From positions 744,001-808,000 of the forward strand of contig CP012818.1 of the NCBI GenBank assembly GCA_001936135.1: a DNA stretch of 64,000 bases, read 5' to 3'. The translations under genes were made by a program, and so were the position numbers. Position 1 is the first letter of the stretch. Each line of letters begins with the position of its first letter. The notes beneath the pieces were generated by a model. The model worked only from the letters and a program-made list of their open reading frames with translations, was not told the origin of the DNA and ran no database searches. Positions 9,279 through 17,617 of this stretch are shown one piece after another. This stretch comes from Saccharomycopsis fibuligera x Saccharomycopsis cf. fibuligera (lineage: Eukaryota; Ascomycota; Saccharomycetes; Ascoideales; Saccharomycopsidaceae).

Positions 9279-12200
9279 TTCAATTATAGCCGACGATACA
9301 CTTATTCTTATCGACGGAGGAAGCCAGGCTACCCTCACCAATGATTTATCACATATAGGGAATTACACGAATTATGATGATAATTACTACCCCAACGTAG
9401 ACCTAACCACACTAGATGGTAATATCAAAATCCTAGGTCATGGCAAGATGAGATTGCGCATAGGAGACTCTATGATTAAGCTTGACTGCTATTATGCTCC
9501 CTCAGCACCATATGCTATTATAAATGAGAGCTCACTAATACAGAAACTAGACAGCTTCGATATTAAAGTAATAGAAGTTGGAGGTAAAAAGAAAATTGTA
9601 AAGGTCCTAAAACATGGCCATTATAATCTTGAAATTGAGGTAATAGACGACCTTACATGGCTCAGTGGAAAGTATATTATTAAGAATAGAGTGAGATTAA
9701 TAGCATCAGTTGGTAGTAGTCTTCATAGCATTCTAGGACACGTTAACAATAACTCATTAAAATCTTCCATCAAACACAACACAATTATAGCAGATCCAAC
9801 AAAAATTGCATCACTAAATGCAAAGGAAGATTGCTATGAGTGTGCTATTGCAAAGGGAAAGAAACATGCTGCTGTCCCAAACTCGAAACTGGTGTATATA
9901 AAGAAAAATCCATTTGAAAACATAGTTTCGGATGTTTGCGAAGTAGGTACGAAAATTAATGACACACCAAATTATTTTGTCACCTTTCGCGACCAGTACA
10001 CCGGCTACACTAAAGTCTTCACCATGTACAAAAAGAATGAGGTAAAGGACAAGTTATTTCACTATATTCGATGGGTGAAAAATCAATTTGCTGAGCGCGG
10101 ATTTCGTGTGAAAAGCCTCTTCACCGATAGGGGGACCGAATATCTAAACTCCGAGGTCACAGACATATTGAGTGAAGCCGGAATTGAATCACACACCACA
10201 AGCGGATACACTCCAGCATCCAACGGAATGTCGGAGCGCCTAAATCAAACGCTATTAAGTGACGCGCGAACAATACTTCACAGTGGCAAACTAGAATCAA
10301 AATTCTGGCCAGAAGCAATACTTCACGTTACAACCATTCGAAATCATATTTATAATGCGAAGTTAAAGACATCCGCAGCTAAACTAATAGGACTAGAACC
10401 ACTCGACGCTAGGCGGCTACGTATATTCGGGGAAATTGTGAGTGTTCACATCCCACCAAACGAAGGAAAACTTGAAACCAGAAGCCACATAGGAATCTAT
10501 TTGGGACATGATGAACAAACATACGGAGTCACAACCTTCATTCCAGTCCCACTGATGAAAAAGGGATTCTTTGAATACACCCGTCATGTTCGGTTCTTTA
10601 GACAAAGTATCCTCTACCCAGACTACATAAATCTCAAATTAAGTGGTGGAAAACTCGACAACATAGCATTTGAAAATGACAATCAGTATGACTTTTCTGT
10701 TGAAGATCACAACGAGATAAATTCAAGGGGGCAAGAACATGTCGAGGAGATATACTATTCTGGGAATGATGAAGAAATTATGGACCCATATGAAAATGAG
10801 CGAGTTGACAGTGATTCTAACGAACAACCAACTATGCCAGAAACTGATGCAGAAGAAGAAGAAGCGATGGGAGAAGAGGATGATGATGAATATGGCAATG
10901 ATGTACAGGAACAGAAACAAAATTATCTTGGAAATTCGAGACGAGTAGAATTTGATAATAACAATAACAACCGCGAAGTTTTGGATCTGAGCAGCGAGTG
11001 GCAATCATTGGCACTGAGCACCAGTGTTACGAACGGAGACCATTCCAAAACCCCCATAGAACAGGACATCGTCTCTGACGAGGAAGACTCCCAGACACCG
11101 GTCGCGCCTGCGAAAACCACAAAACGCAAACTATCAGACATTCATGGCGAGCAACAACCACTCAGTGAGGACGGGCAAACATTGCTACAAATAGGTGATG
11201 AACAACTACTACCCAATGAGGACGGTCTAAGACTGCATAAAATATTTGATAAGCAACTACTACCCATTGAGGACGGGATAAAAGTGTCTCACCTACCTAA
11301 TGAGCAGCTACTACCCAATGAGGACGGTCTAAGAACGCATAAAATATTTGATAAGCAATTACTACCCATTGAGGACGGGCTAAAACTGTCTCAATTACTT
11401 GATGAGCAGCTACTACCCAATGAGGACGGTCTAAGAATGCATAAAATATTTGATAAGCAATTACTACCCATTGAGGACGGGCTAAAACTGTCTCAATTAC
11501 TTGATGAGCAACAACTACCCACTGAACAATGCTGCTTAGGCTCATCGCGCACGATGTGCCCGCCAGTGAAACTGATACCGAGTCACCAATCAAATCCGAG
11601 TGACGCATTCACTCAAAGTGGTGATTCGAAGAACAAACCAACCACCCCATTTTGGCTCAAGTCTTTTACAAGCCTTAAAAGAAAACCAACTACGCATAAC
11701 ACAAACTTCAAGGTAAAACGAGTAAAGGTGCATGCTTTAGCATCCATACCAAAGTCGTATCTAACAGCCACACTATTACCAGGGTTCCATGATGCTATCA
11801 AAAGGGAAATAATGTCACACAAATCACTCATGACCTGGGATCCCATCCCCATTGTGACATCAGATCTGGCAAAATTGCGCAAAACAATTCCCACTCGCTG
11901 GGTCTTCTCCCGAAAAAGTGACGGGCGAGAAAAGGCGCGATTAGTCGCTCGAGGAGATATTCAACACTCCGAGACCTTCGTGAATACCTATTCCCCAACA
12001 CTTCGGGCGGAGATAGCCAGATCTATCCTAGCAGCTACGGCAATGCAAAGCTGGTATTTTGCACAGATTGATGTAACTACGGCCTATTTGAATGCTGATT
12101 TGCAAGACGAGGTCTATATCCACAGACCACAAGGTATCCAGTGTAACGTAACGGTAAACCCCGGGGAGAAAGTCATATACCGACTACGCAAGGCTCTTTA

Positions 12201-13356
12201 CGGTTTACGACAGAGTGGCAATCTATGGCACAACAGCATTTCAGACTATCTTACTGAGTTAGGATTTAAGAAGAACCATGCATTTCCAAGCACCTTTATT
12301 AAGGTAAATACGGAAGGAATAGTTTGTGCAATTATTGGTATTTTTGTTGATGATTTCCTTATAACTGCTGTTAGTGAACACGAATTAGACTCTATTGTCC
12401 GCCTGCTAATGGCGAAATACACAATCAAGATCATTGCAGCAGATCACGGTGGCAAACAGAAATTTCTAGGTACCGACCTAAAAGTGGAGAGAGGTAACGA
12501 CAACCAAGTGGTCAGCATTCTGCTAGATCAAGAGCAGCACATCATTAACTCCTGCAGGGAGTATGATATACAAAGCCCCAACAGAATGTTAAAAACACCA
12601 TTGACACCAGGTTTTTACTTTAATAGAAATGATCACCCACTCGACGTCGATCAACGAGAGTTGAACACAAGGGTAACCCGTTATCGAAGATTGATTGGAA
12701 CACTATTATATATTGGTACAATGAGTCGACCAGACGCACTTTATGCAATAAATTATCTAGCTAAATTTTCTCATTATCCACACCGAGTCTTGTTTGATCA
12801 AATTATTAGAGTATTCGGCTATCTACTACAGACAAAGGAAAGAGCGCTTAGATATGGAGAAGATAAAAGCGATAAGAGACTAATAGGTTACAGTGATAGC
12901 GATTATGCACAAGAACCAGAGAATAGGCGGTCTACAATAGGATACCTCTTCCGCTTAAATAATGCCAACATTCACTGGAAATCCACACAAACAGCTTTAA
13001 CGTGTCAATCATCTACTGAAGCAGAATTACAAGCGGTTACAGCAGCTACTAATGAAGCGTCTTGGCTAAATGAATTATTGATATTCATTGGCCTCGTTAA
13101 AGAACGATTACCATACTTATTGAAGGTTGACAATACGTCTGCCATAAAGAAAGTCATCAATGGTAATTTTTCATCAAAATCTAAACATTATGCTGTGCGT
13201 TTGAACGTTGCCCTAGACAGATACCAGGGACATGAATTTACCATTGAGCATGTACCGTCATCACTACAGTTAGCAGATATACTCACAAAGCCAGTTACTA
13301 CGGTGATTATGAGTAACATATGTAACTTAGTTTTTGAGCCACGAAATACAGTTTAA
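9148..13356 (+). CDS. Copia element: Pol polyprotein (protease, integrase, reverse transcriptase, RNase H)
   Basis: The frame is open for about 1400 codons and would be made as Gag-Pol by a shift at 9258-9264; the ATG at 9148 need not be used. Domains in order: aspartic protease LIDGGSQ (D at 9313); integrase with HHCC (HSILGH from 9724, CYECAIAKGKKH) and D,D,E (SDVCEVG, FTDRGTEY, NGMSERLNQ); a variable acidic and repeat-rich spacer; reverse transcriptase (WVFSRKSDGREKARLVARG, ALYGLRQSG, catalytic FVDD near 12340); RNase H (GYSDSDYA, STEAELQAV, LADILTKP). Integrase before reverse transcriptase is the copia order. No stop or frameshift is seen. FVDD in place of YVDD is mildly unusual but keeps both catalytic Asp. 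Confidence 0.95.
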   Translation: MEPTIKHIGQERTITEKLRKYIRNPKSTTQHPMGIIKRGTRTINSIIADDTLILIDGGSQATLTNDLSHIGNYTNYDDNYYPNVDLTTLDGNIKILGHGKMRLRIGDSMIKLDCYYAPSAPYAIINESSLIQKLDSFDIKVIEVGGKKKIVKVLKHGHYNLEIEVIDDLTWLSGKYIIKNRVRLIASVGSSLHSILGHVNNNSLKSSIKHNTIIADPTKIASLNAKEDCYECAIAKGKKHAAVPNSKLVYIKKNPFENIVSDVCEVGTKINDTPNYFVTFRDQYTGYTKVFTMYKKNEVKDKLFHYIRWVKNQFAERGFRVKSLFTDRGTEYLNSEVTDILSEAGIESHTTSGYTPASNGMSERLNQTLLSDARTILHSGKLESKFWPEAILHVTTIRNHIYNAKLKTSAAKLIGLEPLDARRLRIFGEIVSVHIPPNEGKLETRSHIGIYLGHDEQTYGVTTFIPVPLMKKGFFEYTRHVRFFRQSILYPDYINLKLSGGKLDNIAFENDNQYDFSVEDHNEINSRGQEHVEEIYYSGNDEEIMDPYENERVDSDSNEQPTMPETDAEEEEAMGEEDDDEYGNDVQEQKQNYLGNSRRVEFDNNNNNREVLDLSSEWQSLALSTSVTNGDHSKTPIEQDIVSDEEDSQTPVAPAKTTKRKLSDIHGEQQPLSEDGQTLLQIGDEQLLPNEDGLRLHKIFDKQLLPIEDGIKVSHLPNEQLLPNEDGLRTHKIFDKQLLPIEDGLKLSQLLDEQLLPNEDGLRMHKIFDKQLLPIEDGLKLSQLLDEQQLPTEQCCLGSSRTMCPPVKLIPSHQSNPSDAFTQSGDSKNKPTTPFWLKSFTSLKRKPTTHNTNFKVKRVKVHALASIPKSYLTATLLPGFHDAIKREIMSHKSLMTWDPIPIVTSDLAKLRKTIPTRWVFSRKSDGREKARLVARGDIQHSETFVNTYSPTLRAEIARSILAATAMQSWYFAQIDVTTAYLNADLQDEVYIHRPQGIQCNVTVNPGEKVIYRLRKALYGLRQSGNLWHNSISDYLTELGFKKNHAFPSTFIKVNTEGIVCAIIGIFVDDFLITAVSEHELDSIVRLLMAKYTIKIIAADHGGKQKFLGTDLKVERGNDNQVVSILLDQEQHIINSCREYDIQSPNRMLKTPLTPGFYFNRNDHPLDVDQRELNTRVTRYRRLIGTLLYIGTMSRPDALYAINYLAKFSHYPHRVLFDQIIRVFGYLLQTKERALRYGEDKSDKRLIGYSDSDYAQEPENRRSTIGYLFRLNNANIHWKSTQTALTCQSSTEAELQAVTAATNEASWLNELLIFIGLVKERLPYLLKVDNTSAIKKVINGNFSSKSKHYAVRLNVALDRYQGHEFTIEHVPSSLQLADILTKPVTTVIMSNICNLVFEPRNTV
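9258..9264 (+). promoter_or_regulatory. Copia element: +1 ribosomal frameshift site GCG-AGG-C
   Basis: Gag is read TAT CAA GCG AGG CAC and stops at 9276-9278. The +1 frame continues GGC ACT CGC ACA into the protease. The heptamer keeps AGG-C of Ty1 (CUU-AGG-C) but has GCG in the P site. Use of the shift is inferred from the overlap. Confidence 0.82.
11166..11523 (+). repeat. Copia pol: 102-bp coding tandem repeat between integrase and reverse transcriptase
   Basis: Three 102-bp units start at 11218, 11320 and 11422, preceded by a partial copy. Each encodes 34 residues made of two related 17-residue halves (QLLPNEDGLR... and QLLPIEDGLK...). All are in frame, so copy number can change without breaking pol. 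Confidence 0.9.
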
Positions 13357-13363
13357 GGGGGTA
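13355..13363 (+). promoter_or_regulatory. Copia element: polypurine tract
   Basis: AAGGGGGTA lies between the pol stop and the 3' LTR, in the position of the plus-strand primer. Confidence 0.8.
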
Positions 13364-13755
13364 TGTTGGATTTATACCAATTAACATCTTTCATACCGTC
13401 CATTTGGTATAATCTCTTTTTTGGTAAACTGCCTTTTGCGGCCGAGAACATTTGAACGCACGCATGGTTGCTAAAGAGAACAACATCAGATGTGATGGAA
13501 AACTTAACATCACCTGAGCATTATGGGTGAGTAATGAAATTATTATATATAGTCTGAAAGACAGAATGTTTTTATTAAATGATATAGTTTATAATAAGTA
13601 AGGAAATATAAGTCCAATTTCATTACTAAAGAAAAATATTAGTATCTCAGTAAGTGGCTATCCTTCACTACTAGAGGAGAGACTAGTCTAACCAGTGCTA
13701 TCCAGAGGGGACAACCTCAGGTATGGGTAGCAGATATAGTCACTATACTCCGACA
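13364..13755 (+). repeat. Copia element: 3' LTR (392 bp)
   Basis: It matches the 5' LTR at 390 of 392 positions and is followed by the second GTAAT (13756-13760). Confidence 0.96.
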
Positions 13756-13760
13756 GTAAT

Positions 13761-13991
13761 GCTCTAGATAAAATAAAGAAGATAAATATATTGTCATGAA
13801 AGGAAGATAACTTCGCTTACTGTTATTCTATATAGAATACATAATAGTTATGATGGCGAACCTAGCTTCTTATATAGTTATTGTTAGGAGGTTCGTAACC
13901 AGGGGCCATCTGTAACTAGGGGCTACCTGTAGCTAAGAGCTACCAGTCTGAGTTAACTTTATCAGAAGTTATCCTGAACTGATTTGTTACA
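13761..13991 (-). repeat. Element B: 5' LTR, outer 231 bp
   Basis: It continues the LTR cut at 7655 and matches 2839-3069 with three differences (two in the GCTTACTG stretch, one in GGCGAACC). It ends TTTGTTACA and is followed by CAACC. Confidence 0.95.
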
Positions 13992-14003
13992 CAACCAACG
14001 ACT

Positions 14004-14075
14004 TCCGTGATAGTTTAGTGGCTAGAATGTCCGCTTGTCGCGCGGACGACCGGGGTTCGATTCCCCGTCGCGGAG
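14004..14075 (+). tRNA. tRNA-Asp (anticodon GTC)
   Basis: The 72-nt gene closely follows yeast tRNA-Asp. The acceptor stem TCCGTGA pairs with TCGCGGA, with G as discriminator. The anticodon loop is CTTGTCGC and the T arm CGGGGTTCGATTCCCCG. There is no intron. It is followed by seven T. Its upstream flank was the landing site of element B, whose duplication ends 7 bp before the mature 5' end, and probably of element A before that. Confidence 0.97.
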
Positions 14076-14082
14076 TTTTTTT
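14076..14082 (+). terminator. Pol III terminator of tRNA-Asp
   Basis: Seven T directly follow the discriminator base. Confidence 0.9.
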
Positions 14083-15495
14083 CCGCGTGACCTTCTTGTT
14101 TCATTACTGAGTATATTTTTTTCTAATAACTTTCTTGTGAGTTTGTTGAGCTCTATAAGCCTGTAGCAATATTACGGTGTGACGCTATAGCAGTTTAGTA
14201 GTGAGTCTGTGTAGTTTACCAACCTGAAAAAGCAGTTAATATGCACAACTAGAAACAATGAGGATACGGCAACTATGTGAATGAAAACGGAGAGAGACGG
14301 TCATATAGGCACAAGAAAACCACGACAACCATATCTTCCTCTCGTGTCACTAAGTATAGTATCTAAAAGGCTCTACCTTGCTATCATACAGAAATACAGT
14401 GCTCTTCTGTAGCATCGTACTGGGAGGGATCGATGGTAAGACCTGGGCTCATTAAAGATAGCTACAAGCAATGATTACATAAATCTTATCAACCTGTATC
14501 GATACATGACCTAATAGGATAGCTCAAGATATAGTAGGAGGTCCAGCAATACGTCAAAAGGTCGAAGGCGGTGACAGAGGTTTATTAGTAGCTTTCTGAC
14601 TGCATATTAGCCTTGTCAGCCTCAACCGTGTCTATTTTCAGAATTAATTTTTTCTCCTTCGCTACCACAGCTTGTTTTCGCCGTTTGTTACAGGCGGTTT
14701 GTATTTGGGTAAATGTTTACTCCCGAGGTTCTTGATGATAGCCTAAAGAACTTTAAAATACACTCAAAATGTAATTTCAATACTTTTCAAAGTAAGCATA
14801 CGCTCACAACTCTAAAATACTGAAATTTGTTAAAAAATGCAACGCTTTTGAGTTTTGAAAACTACTTGCTGGACGCAAGATCATGTACAAATCCTTCACA
14901 TATACATAGCCTGTGCACCATTTACATAGATGCGCATATATATTACCCTGCAGTAATTAGTGAGCCTTTGGGCGAGGCCTCTGCTCAGCTGAGGTGCTAC
15001 ACCCCAGTTACAACACCAGGGCTTCTAGGAAAAATTAATCTTTTTAGGATATTTTGTTTAAAGAATAACTTCCGATGGGACATAATGATCCATAATGGGG
15101 GTATATATTATGCAGAAGTGTGCAGCTAACAGCAGCTCAGAACACCTAAGACAGAAAAAGCGCCGCTAGCTCTTCATCCTGCGGTGTCACCAAAAAAAAA
15201 AATAAAATGAAATCAAATACAGAAAGCTGCAAGCAAATATAACACTGGCGAAAAAGACATTCAACTTGGAACTCTGTTTATCGTATAGTGCCCCTCAAAG
15301 CTAATACTCTAGAAAACAAATCTATCGGTTTCTTGTTAACGGTTTCGGTTGCTATTCCCTCAGTGTTGTTTATTTCAAAGCCCCTGTTCGGATCACAGTC
15401 TCGTATTGAAATTACTATACAATAACATCAGCATTATAATACTATACCGTTATTTGTCTACAAAAATATAGGAAGTAAAAAGCCAGTACAAAGTC
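14083..15495. other. Intergenic region, tRNA-Asp to MKK gene
   Basis: The 1.4 kb holds no recognisable gene. The longest frame (about 100 codons near 14827) does not start with ATG and resembles nothing I know. A short inverted repeat (CCTCTGCTCAGCTGAGG) lies near 14980. The last 300 bp are probably the promoter and leader of the kinase gene. Confidence 0.6.
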
Positions 15496-17205
15496 ATGTA
15501 TCGTCCTCCGTTTTCCAACAACAAAAAGACAAGTTCAAAGTCGCCGATGCTCAAGTTAAACACAAACTTCAGCAATGGCACTGCAGGCTCGCTATCTACC
15601 AACCCACCAGTGTTGGCGTTAAACACGTCAGTAATGGGTCATAGCTCATCCAACAGCACCTTTATCAACAACAAGCAAACGCCGCGCTTGCATATAATAA
15701 CGAAAAGCAATTCTTCCAACCCAGATACCAGCAATAGTCAGGATAGCATAGGAGGTGTCTCAAATAGTAATATCCCTACTCATACCAACGGTAACTCCAA
15801 TGGCGCTAATGTCAACAATAACAGCATGAACAGCTATAGTAATGCAAATTTTAACAATCAAAGACGCTCCATCAGCTTATCCATAACAAACGCCTATTCC
15901 CCAACGCCTTCGACTTCCTCTACCGGTGAGCCAAGCCCAAGTGTGTTTAGTACTGAAATCTTAGAAGAGATAGGAGCAGGCAATAATTCTACTGGGTCAC
16001 TGGAAGATGTGTCCAATAGCTATAGCGATTTACGGAAGCCTTATGAATATTCGTCACAAAGGAACAATGGCTATGATGCTAGCTCGCATGATACTAGCTC
16101 TCATGATGCTAGCTCTTTGAGCTCTTCATTCAATAATTTGACAATGGATACTAAGGGCGATCAAGGTACTCCTAAAACAAACCTATCGGTACCTCGACTA
16201 AGAAGAAATTTCTCTAAGAGTATGGAGTTTGTAATAAATAAAAGTTTTAACGAACTTGAAGAAGAAGATTGGAAAAAATTGTTTATTCGCAGTGAAATTT
16301 ACGAGTTAAGTATTTTGGGCGAAGGTGCTGGTGGATCAGTATCTAAATGCAAGCTAAAAGAGCATGGGACCATATTCGCTCTCAAAACTATCACTGCAAG
16401 TCCAAATCCAGAATTTCAAAAACAAATATTAAGAGAACTAAAATTTAACAAAAGTTGTGATAGCCCCTATATTGTTAAGTATTTTGGCACTTTTTTGGAT
16501 GAGCAAAATTCACGCATTTGTATTGCTATGGAGTATATGGGCGGTCGGTCGCTTGATGCTATCTATAAACGCGTGAAAAGTATGGGTGGTCGTATTGGCG
16601 AAAAAGTTTTAGGTAAAGTGGCTGAAAGTGTGCTCCGTGGGCTTTCTTATTTGCATAGTAAAAAAATAATTCATAGGGACATCAAGCCACAAAATATTTT
16701 GCTTAATGAAGCAGGAGAAGTAAAATTGTGTGACTTTGGAGTTAGTGGGGACGTGATAAATTCATTGGCGACAACATTTACTGGTACTTCTTATTATATG
16801 GCTCCAGAAAGAATAAAGGGTGAGTCGTATACTGTCACATCGGATGTTTGGTCGTTGGGTTTGACCTTGCTAGAAGTGGCTCAAGGCAAATTCCCGTACA
16901 ATAACAAAATAGATGGAGATGAAGCTAGTAATAATAGTGATGAGGGAGGAGATAAAACAATTCCATTAATGCCTATAGAGTTGTTGAGTGCAATCTTAAC
17001 ATTCACGCCGGAGTTAAAGGATGAACCAGAGAAAAAAATAAAATGGTCCAAGAGTTTCAGATCATTTATTGACTATTGTTTAATTAGAGATCCCAAATCT
17101 AGAGCTAGCCCGAGACAAATGTTGGACCATCCTTGGATTATCGGTCAGATGAAGAAGACAGTAAGAATGGATAAATTTGTCCAAGAGTGTTGGGCTCAGG
17201 TGTAG
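15496..17205 (+). CDS. MKK1: MAP kinase kinase of the cell-wall integrity pathway (Mkk1/Mkk2 type)
   Basis: This 569-residue protein has a long Ser/Asn-rich N-terminal part (1-265) and a protein kinase domain (about 269-549). The glycine loop is GEGAGGSV, the ATP Lys is 297 (FALKTI), the catalytic loop HRDIKPQN begins at 393, and DFG begins at 413. The activation segment NSLATTFTGTSYYMAPE and the strings EYMGG and LGLTLLEVAQGKFP follow yeast Mkk1/Mkk2 closely. In yeast these kinases are phosphorylated by Bck1 and activate Slt2. A WSC-type sensor, the top of the same pathway, is also in this window. A short repeat (SSHDTSSHDASS) lies near 200. Whether a second MKK gene exists cannot be told here. 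Confidence 0.93.
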   Translation: MYRPPFSNNKKTSSKSPMLKLNTNFSNGTAGSLSTNPPVLALNTSVMGHSSSNSTFINNKQTPRLHIITKSNSSNPDTSNSQDSIGGVSNSNIPTHTNGNSNGANVNNNSMNSYSNANFNNQRRSISLSITNAYSPTPSTSSTGEPSPSVFSTEILEEIGAGNNSTGSLEDVSNSYSDLRKPYEYSSQRNNGYDASSHDTSSHDASSLSSSFNNLTMDTKGDQGTPKTNLSVPRLRRNFSKSMEFVINKSFNELEEEDWKKLFIRSEIYELSILGEGAGGSVSKCKLKEHGTIFALKTITASPNPEFQKQILRELKFNKSCDSPYIVKYFGTFLDEQNSRICIAMEYMGGRSLDAIYKRVKSMGGRIGEKVLGKVAESVLRGLSYLHSKKIIHRDIKPQNILLNEAGEVKLCDFGVSGDVINSLATTFTGTSYYMAPERIKGESYTVTSDVWSLGLTLLEVAQGKFPYNNKIDGDEASNNSDEGGDKTIPLMPIELLSAILTFTPELKDEPEKKIKWSKSFRSFIDYCLIRDPKSRASPRQMLDHPWIIGQMKKTVRMDKFVQECWAQV

Positions 17206-17617
17206 TTAATAAATGATAATTATTGAGCTACATTCAAGTTGCAAATTGGTATATTACTTTTTGAAGTTTCACTTTTTTTATGTAATACAAGTAACAGCAG
17301 CTTAACCTCACTATATTATATACGTTTTTAGATCTCAGGTTTTAGCTACTTGAATGGCAGGTTCTAGAAGCATATATTGCAATGCGCAGAGTGAGGACTG
17401 CTTTTTGCCTTTCAAAAGCATTTAACACGAAGGTTAGTAGTAAACAATAACTGTTCAATTGTCCCATTGTGGCAGTTTCGTAATATACAAATTAAAAGAC
17501 TCTTATTTGTGTGCATATTTAGAGAATGTCTCCCCGATAGAATACAACAGCATCAAGAGAAAATAAGAAGCAAGGAGCTCAATTCAGTTAAGCAAGGGAA
17601 CACTTGGAAGAAAATGC
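17206..17617. other. Convergent intergenic region, MKK to SLD2
   Basis: The 412 bp lie between two gene 3' ends and should hold both polyadenylation regions. It is AT-rich, and I see no other feature. Confidence 0.6.

Larger units (their letters stand above)
7656..13755 (+). mobile_element. Complete Ty1/copia-type LTR retrotransposon, 6.1 kb
   Basis: The element has 392-bp LTRs differing at two positions, a 5-bp target duplication GTAAT, a candidate primer-binding site, gag, a full-length pol in the +1 frame and a polypurine tract. No stop or frame break is visible in either gene, so it could be active. It is nested in the 5' LTR of element B, in opposite orientation, 231 bp from that LTR's outer end. 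It therefore arrived after element B. A solo LTR of the same family lies at 4599-4992. Confidence 0.96.
2747..13991 (-). mobile_element. Element B: Ty3/gypsy-type retrotransposon interrupted by two copia-family insertions
   Basis: The element reads right to left. Its ends are 323-bp LTRs with TG...CA termini, flanked by the 5-bp duplication CAACC (2742-2746 and 13992-13996). Without the insertions it is about 4.74 kb. The order gag, protease, reverse transcriptase, RNase H, integrase is that of Ty3. The two LTRs differ at only three of 323 positions that I can see, so the insertion is young, yet pol is broken. The right end lies 13 bp before the mature 5' end of tRNA-Asp. That is the kind of position Ty3 chooses through Pol III initiation factors. 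A solo LTR (4599-4992) and a complete copia element (7656-13755) sit inside it. Confidence 0.93.

Noticed and set aside
10739-11141. Several overlapping frames on both strands in the copia spacer
   Set aside because: They lie over the acidic, repeat-rich part of pol and have no independent motifs.
11297-11608. Antisense frame of 103 codons with internal repeats
   Set aside because: It is the mirror of the 102-bp coding repeat in copia pol, which explains both its openness and its repetition.
14827-15129. Open frame of about 100 codons next to the tRNA
   Set aside because: It lacks an ATG start, has no family motif and its composition is that of the surrounding non-coding DNA.
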